Positions 46,093 through 53,746 of a DNA stretch of 64,000 nucleotides are shown in pieces. The notes beneath the pieces are model-generated. The model was not told the DNA's origin and searched no databases. It was given only the letters and a program-made list of their open reading frames with translations. A program made the position numbers and the translations under genes. How positions within the stretch are numbered: position 1 is the first letter of the stretch; each line of letters starts with the position of its first letter. This DNA is from UBA1309 sp047605645. Lineage in GTDB: Bacteria > Bacteroidota > Bacteroidia > Bacteroidales > Dysgonomonadaceae. Location: positions 1 to 64,000 of the forward strand of contig JASGFJ010000022.1 of the NCBI GenBank assembly GCA_047605645.1, given 5' to 3'.

Positions 46093-46883
46093 CTGTTTGT
46101 ATAGCTAAATTTTATACCAAAAGGCTTTCCGATAATGTCAAGTACTTCATCGGGCTTTTCGGCTCTTGCAAAATTTCCGGAGAATGTATAATTCAATGCG
46201 GCATTTGCCCGGATATGAATATTGTATTGCCGTTCCACTTCAGCGACCACATCGGCCAGCGGAACCCCAACAAAAACAAAGCGGTTTTCAGTCCATCCGA
46301 TAGACTGCTTTCCGTTCGTATTTCTTTCGACAACTATCATTCCTCCGTTTTTCGTCAACAGCATATCGGGTGTCAGCACTGCCGACCGATTGCCGGAAAC
46401 GACTCTGACCTTACCCGTCAGACAAGTCACGACATATTTCTCTGCGCGGGAAAAGATATTAAAACTGGTTCCCAACACATTTACTTCATTATGCTCCGAA
46501 ACCACAGAGAAACGGCGCCCGTGTGTTACCCGGAAATAAGCCTCTCCGGCAAGTTCTACTTTCCGGGAGGCAAACCACCAATAAGGCTTGTAACTCAATC
46601 GGCTGTCGGCATTCAGCACAGCTTGCGAACCATCAGGAAGAACCACTGCCAGATGCTCGCCCGGAGCAGATATCTTCGTCACTGTGTAGAAGAAAGATAT
46701 CGGCAAAATGAAGAGCAACAATACCGCAGCTACACTTCCCACATATTTCCACAAAGGAGACATTTTCTTTGTCGTGGGCATTGGCAAAGGACTGTCATCT
46801 ACCAATCCGGCAAATGTTTCATTCCATATATCTTCTTTGCTTTTACTCCAGCGAGGAGTAATTTTAATTTTGTCTTCTCTCAT
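46089..46883 (-). CDS. FecR-family anti-sigma factor
   Basis: 264 residues. A short cytosolic N-terminal segment (about 1-44) for sigma binding and one membrane helix (about 46-67) precede the periplasmic FecR domain (LPDGSQAVLNADSRLSYKP, GEAYFRVTHGRRFSVVSEHN, VLGTSFNIFSR). A C-terminal DUF4974/STN-binding domain (about 195-264; FVGVPLADVVAEVERQYNI) follows. It would hold the ECF sigma factor until the receptor binds its ligand. Overlaps of 20 bases with the sigma gene and 4 bases with the receptor gene indicate tight coupling. Confidence 0.93.
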   Translation of the reverse strand: MREDKIKITPRWSKSKEDIWNETFAGLVDDSPLPMPTTKKMSPLWKYVGSVAAVLLLFILPISFFYTVTKISAPGEHLAVVLPDGSQAVLNADSRLSYKPYWWFASRKVELAGEAYFRVTHGRRFSVVSEHNEVNVLGTSFNIFSRAEKYVVTCLTGKVRVVSGNRSAVLTPDMLLTKNGGMIVVERNTNGKQSIGWTENRFVFVGVPLADVVAEVERQYNIHIRANAALNYTFSGNFARAEKPDEVLDIIGKPFGIKFSYTNR

Positions 46884-47379
46884 TTTCAGTCGCTAAAAAT
46901 TCATTTCTTAGAAATTGTAAAGCACCACTCATCCGTTTCTCTACCGCCTTCACTCCGATATGAAGCCGTACGGCGATTTCCTTATAGTTTAAATTATCGT
47001 TTCTGCTCATCAGAAAAACGACACGTTGCAGTTCGGGCATTTCCGCCAAAGCTCTCGCATAAGCAAAGTTCATTTCCTGATGAAGCATCAATTCCTCGGG
47101 CGAGAGAATCGATGTATCTTCCTGCACAATGCCCGATTCAAAATCACAGCGGATTTGTTCTTTGCGCACATTACTAATAAAAAGATCGCCGGCCATTTTA
47201 TAAAGTAAGGCCTTCATGTTATCGCAAACCCAGTGTTCCCGTTTCTCCCATACTTTCATAAAAACCTCCTGTGCTATATCGGAGGCGGTTTCTTCATTTC
47301 CACAACGATAGAACACGAAGCTTCGGATAGCATCGAAATATTCGTCAAACAGGGATTTAAATTCAGTCTTATTCAGCAT
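46864..47379 (-). CDS. ECF RNA polymerase sigma factor (Bacteroidota FecI-like)
   Basis: 171 residues. Region 2 runs FKSLFDEYFDAIRSFVFYR to AQEVFMKVWEKREHW; region 4 runs LAEMPELQRVVFLMSRNDNL with the helix-turn-helix YKEIAVRLHIGVKAVEKRM. There is no region 3, as in all ECF factors. The start MLNKTEFKSL at 47379 was chosen because the frame to 47412 adds residues unlike the family. It heads the FecR/TonB receptor cascade and presumably drives the cluster to 37061. Confidence 0.93.
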   Translation of the reverse strand: MLNKTEFKSLFDEYFDAIRSFVFYRCGNEETASDIAQEVFMKVWEKREHWVCDNMKALLYKMAGDLFISNVRKEQIRCDFESGIVQEDTSILSPEELMLHQEMNFAYARALAEMPELQRVVFLMSRNDNLNYKEIAVRLHIGVKAVEKRMSGALQFLRNEFLATENERRQN

Positions 47380-47744
47380 GGTTTCGGTTCTCTTTACTAA
47401 CAAACCGTACAAACAGGAAAATACCCTACCTAAAATAAGGTTTTTTTTCGAAATAATTTCATTTTTCTAAACAAGAGAGTCGAAAAGTTATTGCAAACTG
47501 TGTTTTTGAGAGAACAATAGAGAAAATATTCCAAGTCACCCGCATCTTTTCCATCCCGGTTCTAAAACCTTGAAATAACAATATCAGAACCGGCTTGTCC
47601 GATTTTTGATACATGCAAAGAAAAAGACGATCACAGACCTTCTTATAATCACAGAAGTTACACACCTAACAAAGCGGCAAAGATTTACCAAATACTTACC
47701 AAAGATAAACTGCCATTATTCCGTATACACAAGTTTGAATACGA
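47380..47744. other. upstream region of the ECF sigma gene
   Basis: 365 bases between the sigma gene and the GH95 terminator. It should hold the sigma/fecR promoter. No clean TAnnTTTG is seen on the minus strand, which is compatible with recognition by the ECF factor itself (autoregulation). No gene recognised. Confidence 0.35.
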
Positions 47745-47776
47745 TAAAAAACGGCTTGCGGAGATTCCGCAAGCCG
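47745..47776 (-). terminator. terminator of the GH95 transcript
   Basis: A perfect 11-bp stem, CGGCTTGCGGA and TCCGCAAGCCG with loop of 3 (47752-47776). On the minus strand it is followed by TTTTTTA. It lies about 320 bases past the GH95 stop codon. Confidence 0.8.
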
Positions 47777-48094
47777 AAAAAAGTTGAAATGTTCTTTATA
47801 CAGATTTGTCAATTTATTTTCTGTTCCCTATTCTAGTTGCATCCGACGAGGAATCCTTGCGGGATACTTCATTTTAATGCCGGAGAATGCCCCGGAACGT
47901 AACAAAATCTGTGATGACTGTTACATCACCATCGCAAAGATTAAGAGCGAGGAATTACGGCTCTACCTGCTATGTCTTCAAAAGATATTTTCGGAAAACA
48001 ACACTCCGGTTTACGACTATCGATTTCGATTTACAGATGAATTCCGAATGAAAATTCATTTTCTATCCGAAATGCCGTCTAGACCAACATCCGA
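47777..48094 (-). other. long 3' untranslated region of the GH95 gene
   Basis: About 318 bases between the GH95 stop and its terminator. It contains an inverted GTGATG...CATCAC (near 47912-47931). A 111-codon plus-strand frame crosses it, but it overlaps the GH95 3' end and has no recognisable product. It could hold a 3'-derived small RNA. Confidence 0.35.
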
Positions 48095-50569
48095 TCATTT
48101 TACAATAGCCTTTACCTGATATGACTTTCCTTTCTCCGTATCAAAACTATTGACGTAATAGCTTCCATCTTTGGACAGCCTGGCAGTTGCTCCCTCGATT
48201 CGAACGGGAACAGAAGTGCGAAGCACACATTTTCCGCCTATTACCGATTTAATAGTGGCTTCTTCGAGCTGGTGTTTATTCCATTGCATATCGACTTCAA
48301 AATTGCCTCTAGCTTTCAACCCGCTGATTTTTCCGGAAGGCCACGCATCAGGCAATGCGGGAAGGAGATGCAGTTCGTGCTGCTGACTTTGAAGCAGCAT
48401 TTCCATGATTCCGGCTGTTGCTCCAAAATTGCCGTCAATCTGGAAAGGCGGATGTGCATCAAAAAAGTTGGCATAAGTGCCGCCTGAGACGCTCATTTTA
48501 TTGTCGGAGTGAGAATATTTCAAGATTTCCCGGATCATCTTATAAGCGTGATTTCCATCCAGCAAGCGAGCAGCAAAGTTTATTTTCCAGGCTTTGCTCC
48601 AACCGGTACCCTCATCTCCACGCAGTTCAAATGATTTTTCAGCCGCCTTTGCCAATTCCGGGGTTTTCAACGGAGAAATATCATTTCCCGGGTGCAGTCC
48701 GAAAAGGTGAGACAAATGGCGGTGGTGCGGATCGGTTTCTTTGTATTCCTGACTCCACTCCAGTAGCTGCCCTTGTGAACCAATCCGATAAGGAAGCAGT
48801 TTTGCCTTTTTAGCAATCAGTTCTTTTCTGAATTTTTCGTCTGTCTGAAGAACCTCCGAAGCTTCAATCACCTTGTTAAACAAATTACGGATAATAGCCA
48901 TATCCATCGTTGTTCCTTCAGACACAGAAACCTGCTTTCCTTCAAACCAGAACAGATTTTCAGGAGAAGTAGAAGGTGCCGTCACCAGATAGCCATTTCT
49001 TTCAACGAGCCAGTCTAAACAAAAAAGGACTGCGCCCTTCATCACCGGATAAGCCTCCTCCCTCAGAAATTTCTTATCGCCGGTAAAAGCATAATGTTCC
49101 CAAAGATGTTGACTCAGCCAGCTGCCTCCCATGTACCAGTTTGCCCAAACCGGATCTCCGTCTCCACAATTTCCGACAGGATTGCTCATACACCAGATAT
49201 CGGAATTATGGTGCGCCATCCACCCTCTTGCTTTGTAATATTCCTGAGCCGTGAGTTTGCCTGTTTTAGAGAGATTTTTGATATATTCAATCAACGGCAG
49301 ATGCAACTCTGACAGGTTGCCGCTTTCGGCCGGCCAATAATTCATTTGCGTATTGATATTAATCGTGTAGTTAGAACTCCACGGCGGACGAAAGTCTTTG
49401 TTCCAGATGCCTTGCAAATTTGCAGGAACGCCACCTGGGCGGGAACAGGAGATGAGCAGATACCGACCGTAGTTGAAATACAGTTCTTCGAGTTTCGGAT
49501 CGTAGTTACCATAAGAATACACCTGCAAACGGAGGTCAGAAGGCATATTTCGGTTAATTTGATTGTTCGTGGTATCGTTGAGAATAAATTTCACCCTATC
49601 GTACAATGCTGAATAATCAGCCACATGCGCATCCATCAAGGAGGCATAGGGCTTTGTAAAAGCTTTATCCAGTGCTTGCTGAGAAATAGCCTTTTCGTCA
49701 CGTCCTTCTTTATCGGGACATTTAAATGGCCCGTTATAGCTGGTTGCGGAAGTGAGATAAAGAACCACCTCATCCGCATCTTTAATATGAATTCCATCCG
49801 TATCGGCGACAGAGCTGCCACCGGTTGTTTTTGCTTTCACTAATGTCTGAAATCGCATTCCGTTGCACCCGTTGGGGTCGTTCCAAACGACAGATTCACG
49901 ACCATCTTTTCCATAGTAATTGGGATCTAAACGTGCAGGTGCTTTTCCGTCAAGGATAAGCATGTTGTTGCCGGAAGAAACGACCTGACTTTTAATCTGA
50001 CTTTTGATCTGAATATCGAGATTCAGCATTCCGGATTTACTTGCCCGTATACGAACAACAAGCGCACTGTCAGGAAAAGAGACAAAAGCTTCCCGGCTAA
50101 AACTCGCTCCTCCCTGGTCGAAGCGCGTAAGTGATACGGCACGGCTAATATCGAGATCCCGGTAATAGTTATATACATTTCCTTTATTTTTGAATGTCTG
50201 CTTAATGGCTAAATCGCCCATAGGGAGAAAACTTTCAGAGAAATATCCCTGCATTTTTTTACAAAGATCCATCGCTGCTTGGAAATCATTCTTAGCCAAT
50301 GCGTTCCGAATAGGCTGAAGATATGTATGAGCATCCGGATTCACGTTATTGAGCCTTGGGCCACCCGACCAAAGAGTTGCCTCATTCAATTGAATCAGTT
50401 CATTATCTGTACCACCGAAAACCATCGCACCCATACGTCCGTTACCAATTGGAAGAGCTTCAACCCAGTCTCGGGCAGGTGCTGCATACCAAAGTTTCAT
50501 ATCTTCCTGAGCATTTCCCTGACAAAAAACACAAATCAGAGCAATTAGAATTGTGACTTTCTCTTTCAT
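48095..50569 (-). CDS. glycoside hydrolase family 95 (alpha-L-fucosidase type), exported
   Basis: 824 residues. The signal MKEKVTILIALICVFCQGNA is followed by the GH95 opening DMKLWYAAPARDWVEALPIG with NGRMGAMVFGG. Active-site segments are present: NYTININTQMNYWPAESGN (the two catalytic-site Asn), STSPENLFW with the candidate acid Glu, and QIDGNFGATAGIMEML with the Asp. GH95 enzymes invert and release alpha-1,2-linked L-fucose (some L-galactose) from host or plant glycans. It acts in the periplasm or at the cell surface. No SusC/SusD pair adjoins, so it is probably a stand-alone gene. Confidence 0.93.
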   Translation of the reverse strand: MKEKVTILIALICVFCQGNAQEDMKLWYAAPARDWVEALPIGNGRMGAMVFGGTDNELIQLNEATLWSGGPRLNNVNPDAHTYLQPIRNALAKNDFQAAMDLCKKMQGYFSESFLPMGDLAIKQTFKNKGNVYNYYRDLDISRAVSLTRFDQGGASFSREAFVSFPDSALVVRIRASKSGMLNLDIQIKSQIKSQVVSSGNNMLILDGKAPARLDPNYYGKDGRESVVWNDPNGCNGMRFQTLVKAKTTGGSSVADTDGIHIKDADEVVLYLTSATSYNGPFKCPDKEGRDEKAISQQALDKAFTKPYASLMDAHVADYSALYDRVKFILNDTTNNQINRNMPSDLRLQVYSYGNYDPKLEELYFNYGRYLLISCSRPGGVPANLQGIWNKDFRPPWSSNYTININTQMNYWPAESGNLSELHLPLIEYIKNLSKTGKLTAQEYYKARGWMAHHNSDIWCMSNPVGNCGDGDPVWANWYMGGSWLSQHLWEHYAFTGDKKFLREEAYPVMKGAVLFCLDWLVERNGYLVTAPSTSPENLFWFEGKQVSVSEGTTMDMAIIRNLFNKVIEASEVLQTDEKFRKELIAKKAKLLPYRIGSQGQLLEWSQEYKETDPHHRHLSHLFGLHPGNDISPLKTPELAKAAEKSFELRGDEGTGWSKAWKINFAARLLDGNHAYKMIREILKYSHSDNKMSVSGGTYANFFDAHPPFQIDGNFGATAGIMEMLLQSQQHELHLLPALPDAWPSGKISGLKARGNFEVDMQWNKHQLEEATIKSVIGGKCVLRTSVPVRIEGATARLSKDGSYYVNSFDTEKGKSYQVKAIVK

Positions 50570-50821
50570 TAGATTTAAAATTTTATTTATTCATCATTCA
50601 AAAGAAATAAAAAATAAACATACTTTGTACACTTTATTATTTATATCTCCATCCGTATTATTCATTACGTCATTATTTATCTATTTTCGGAAATTCAATA
50701 CACATTATTAGAATTTATGTTTGTGAATTCATGTTTCAGGCATAAAGACCCGGCAAACGCCGAATAAAACAAAACATACCACCCACCAACAACGTGTATC
50801 ATTTACAGTTATCGACAGATA
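50570..50821. other. leader region of the GH95 gene
   Basis: About 250 A+T-rich bases between the GH95 start and its probable -7 element. No gene, T-run hairpin or RNA gene seen. Confidence 0.35.
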
Positions 50822-50829
50822 CAAAGATA
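50822..50829 (-). promoter_or_regulatory. -7 promoter element upstream of GH95
   Basis: Minus-strand TATCTTTG, flanked by ACAGAT and ATCTGT half-sites about 12 bases apart (within 50812-50837), which could form an operator. The leader to the GH95 ATG would be about 245 bases. Confidence 0.45.
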
Positions 50830-50936
50830 AATCTGTAACGCAGGAAATTCATCGTTAGCAATACTACTAATGGTTCGCAACTGCATTATTAAGAGGGTTG
50901 GTCTCTATCTGCCCTCCCCTATTGGAATGTACAGTA

Positions 50937-53033
50937 TCAACTAATCATCCCCCAGTTATACCGGTTACCTTTCATTTTTCTTAGTTGTTTTCGCAAAACC
51001 AGATGCGCAGGAGAAGACAATTCGGGATCTTGCTGCAAAACATTTTCTGCTATTCGCCTGGCCAATGTCAATATTTCTCCGTCACGAGCTAAATCGGCGA
51101 TTTTCAAGTTGAAAGCAACACCGCTTTGCTGAGTCCCCTCCATATCACCCGGGCCACGAAGTTTCAAATCGGCTTCAGCTATTTCGAATCCGTCATTGCT
51201 TTCTACCATAATCTCTATTCGTCTACGGGTATTGGCCGAAAGTTCGTAAGGAGTCACCAGAATACAGAAGGACTGCTCAGCTCCCCGCCCTACCCGTCCA
51301 CGCAACTGGTGAAGTTGAGACAAGCCGAAACGTTGTGCACTTTCAATGACCATCACAGAAGCATTTGGAACATTCACTCCCACCTCTATTACCGTTGTCG
51401 CAACCATAATCTGAGCTTCGTTACGTGCAAAAAGACCCATTACCTCGTCCTTCTCCCGGGCTTTCATTTTCCCGTGCAATCGACATACTTTGTATTCGGG
51501 AAAAACTTCACTAATGGTATTAAACCCGTCTTCGAGGTTCTTTAAATCTAAGGTCTCACTTTCTTCAATCAGTGGATATACAATATATACCTGACGTCCT
51601 ACCTCAAGCTGTTTTCGAACAGAAGCATAGAGTCCGGCCCGTCTTTTGTCATACTGATGAATAGTCTGGATCGGTTTTCTTCCCGGGGGAAGTTCATCGA
51701 TCACGGAAACATCCAAATCGCCATATATGGTCATAGCCAATGTTCGCGGAATAGGAGTCGCAGTCATCACAAGCACATGTGGCGGATACTCATTCTTTTG
51801 CCATAGCCGGGAACGCTGAACCACGCCAAAACGATGCTGCTCATCAATAACAACAAAACCAAGATTGTGAAACTGTACATTTTCTTCCAGCAATGCATGA
51901 GTTCCTATTAGCATATTGATTTCGCCATTTTTCAGTTCTTCTAAAAGGGCTTGCTTCTTTTTCTTCGAAGTGCTTCCTGTTAACAGTTCGACTTTCAGGT
52001 CCATCCCTTTTAGAAATGCTTTTATTGTGTGGTAATGTTGTGTAGCAAGAATCTCGGTGGGTGCCATCAGCGAAGCCTGAAAATCATTACCGACAGCGAT
52101 AAGCATCAACATAAAAGCCACTAATGTCTTTCCACTTCCCACATCTCCCTGCAACAGACGATTCATTTGGATACCGTCCGACATATCGCGACGCACTTCC
52201 CGGATTATTCTTTTTTGAGCATTGGTAAGTTCGAACGGGAGATTTTTTTCATAGAACTCATGGAAATAACTACCCACTTTAGAGAAAACAAATCCCCTGA
52301 GTTTCTTTTTCTGATTCAGTGAATAGCGAAGAATATGGAGCTGTATATAGAAAAATTCTTCAAATTTGAGCCTATATTGAGCCTGCTGAAGGGAGGCAAG
52401 CTGCTTTGGGAAATGTATATTTTCCAGTGATTCCCGGATATCCATCAAATGCGCCTGCTGCAACACATCTTCCGAGAGAGTCTCTTCAAGGTATTTTGAA
52501 TAAGATGAAAAAGCTGTTTCCATAAACTTTTGAATAGCTCTGGAATTCAGATAATTATTTTTCATCTTCTCGGTTGTATTGTAGAAGGGCATTAATCCCA
52601 TTTTCCGCAGCGAATCCTCTTTGTAAGGTTCTATATCGGGATGCGCAATATTCGCTTTTTGTCCGAACATGGTCGGTTTTCCGAAAACCAGATACGGCGT
52701 ATACGTCTTATATTTCTCGGTAATAAACTTATGTCCCTGAAACCAAACCAAGTCAATAAAACTGCGTCCATCCGTAAAATGTGCGACAAGACGTTTGCTG
52801 CGTCCTTCTCCAAACGTCTCAAAGGCAGTGATCTGCCCTTTGAGTTGGATAAAAGGCATATTGGCATTTACTTCGTGTACATAGTAGATGCGACTTCGAT
52901 CGATATGTTTATAAGGAAAATAATGAAACAAGTCATTTACCGTAAAAACATCTATTTCCTTGTTGAGGATTTCCGCCTTACGAGGGCCGATACCTGAAAG
53001 ATATTTTATGTCGGTTTCTAAATAGTCGGACAT
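50937..53033 (-). CDS. recG: ATP-dependent DNA helicase RecG
   Basis: 698 residues, normal for RecG, which remodels stalled forks and Holliday junctions. The N-terminal wedge/OB-fold domain opens YLSGIGPRKAEILNKE. Helicase motifs are intact: Walker A GDVGSGKT, DEQHRFGV (motif II), ATPIPRT (motif III), and the C-terminal ATTVIEVGVNVPNASVMVIE and QLRGRVGRG (motifs V and VI). It is cytoplasmic. It is divergent from the T9SS gene at 53264. Confidence 0.98.
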   Translation of the reverse strand: MSDYLETDIKYLSGIGPRKAEILNKEIDVFTVNDLFHYFPYKHIDRSRIYYVHEVNANMPFIQLKGQITAFETFGEGRSKRLVAHFTDGRSFIDLVWFQGHKFITEKYKTYTPYLVFGKPTMFGQKANIAHPDIEPYKEDSLRKMGLMPFYNTTEKMKNNYLNSRAIQKFMETAFSSYSKYLEETLSEDVLQQAHLMDIRESLENIHFPKQLASLQQAQYRLKFEEFFYIQLHILRYSLNQKKKLRGFVFSKVGSYFHEFYEKNLPFELTNAQKRIIREVRRDMSDGIQMNRLLQGDVGSGKTLVAFMLMLIAVGNDFQASLMAPTEILATQHYHTIKAFLKGMDLKVELLTGSTSKKKKQALLEELKNGEINMLIGTHALLEENVQFHNLGFVVIDEQHRFGVVQRSRLWQKNEYPPHVLVMTATPIPRTLAMTIYGDLDVSVIDELPPGRKPIQTIHQYDKRRAGLYASVRKQLEVGRQVYIVYPLIEESETLDLKNLEDGFNTISEVFPEYKVCRLHGKMKAREKDEVMGLFARNEAQIMVATTVIEVGVNVPNASVMVIESAQRFGLSQLHQLRGRVGRGAEQSFCILVTPYELSANTRRRIEIMVESNDGFEIAEADLKLRGPGDMEGTQQSGVAFNLKIADLARDGEILTLARRIAENVLQQDPELSSPAHLVLRKQLRKMKGNRYNWGMIS

Positions 53034-53056
53034 TGTTCTTTTTTACATTCGAATTT

Positions 53057-53064
53057 CAAAAATA
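53057..53064 (-). promoter_or_regulatory. -7 promoter element of recG
   Basis: Minus-strand TATTTTTG (TAnnTTTG), 24 bases before the recG start codon at 53033. Confidence 0.45.
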
Positions 53065-53141
53065 CAAAAATTAAAATTCAGAGCAATACCTTCCGTAAGA
53101 AAGAAGAAGTCGAATTTTAACAAAAAAAATTAATACATAAA

Positions 53142-53171
53142 GTTGATGGATAAGGGAATTGCATATCTTTG
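53142..53171 (+). promoter_or_regulatory. promoter of the T9SS-protein/beta-helix operon
   Basis: GTTG (53142-53145) and TATCTTTG (53164-53171) with an 18-base spacer. The leader to the ATG at 53264 is about 85 bases. It supports the 53264 start, because the frame's earlier start (53159) would lie inside the promoter. Confidence 0.6.
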
Positions 53172-53263
53172 TAAAATTCAATAAAATGAGTTCCTCCCCC
53201 TATTTTTTATCATTTTTGAAGATTAGATCCCTAACCTTCATTTATAACTTTAAACTTAATCGT

Positions 53264-53746
53264 ATGAAAAAGCTCTACTTTTTTCTACTGCTCTCCTTGT
53301 TTGCTACTTTTATCAATACAAGCCGAGGAAAAGCTCAGACACTGGTCGTAAACAAGACAGACGGAACAACAATCCCGTCACTTTTGAGTGGGCTCAGACT
53401 AATGTTCTCAGACGGAACGATAAGCCTAACAAACAGTTCAGGAACAGTCCAGTATGGCATGAGCGATGTAACGAAATTCACATTTACGTCTTCTTCCAGC
53501 TCGATAACAAATGTTATCGCACCCAATTTACAGCTAACAGTATATCCGAATCCGGCAAGAGAATACATCGTATTGTCAGGTCTGGAAAGGCAAGCGCAAA
53601 TCCAAATTTTTCGTCTGGACGGCATTTTAATGAAATCTCTAAAAAACGATGATTCATCTGAACAGACGTTAACTATCACAGATCTGCCATCAGGCATTTA
53701 TTTAGTGAAATCGAATGGTGAAATTTCTAAATTTATTAAGCGATGA
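53264..53746 (+). CDS. small secreted protein with T9SS type A sorting domain
   Basis: 160 residues. Signal MKKLYFFLLLSLFATFINTS; then a short beta module (about 25-85; LVVNKTDGTTIPSLLSGLRL to DVTKFTFTS), a Ser-rich linker, and a C-terminal T9SS type A sorting domain (about 88-160). That domain has the hallmark YPNPAREYIVLSG, a central IQIFRLDGILMKSL and the end PSGIYLVKSNGEISKFIKR. T9SS substrates cross the outer membrane and are fixed to A-LPS or released. The protein is almost only module plus sorting domain. Its stop overlaps the next start (ATGA), so the pair is translationally coupled. Confidence 0.85.
   Translation: MKKLYFFLLLSLFATFINTSRGKAQTLVVNKTDGTTIPSLLSGLRLMFSDGTISLTNSSGTVQYGMSDVTKFTFTSSSSSITNVIAPNLQLTVYPNPAREYIVLSGLERQAQIQIFRLDGILMKSLKNDDSSEQTLTITDLPSGIYLVKSNGEISKFIKR

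Noticed and set aside
46215..47177. 320-codon plus-strand frame opposite fecR and the sigma gene
   Set aside because: Antisense shadow of two clear genes; rich in H, R and S with no domain.
47784..48119. 111-codon plus-strand frame in the GH95 3' region
   Set aside because: It runs opposite the GH95 3' end, lacks a ribosome-binding site and has no recognisable domain.
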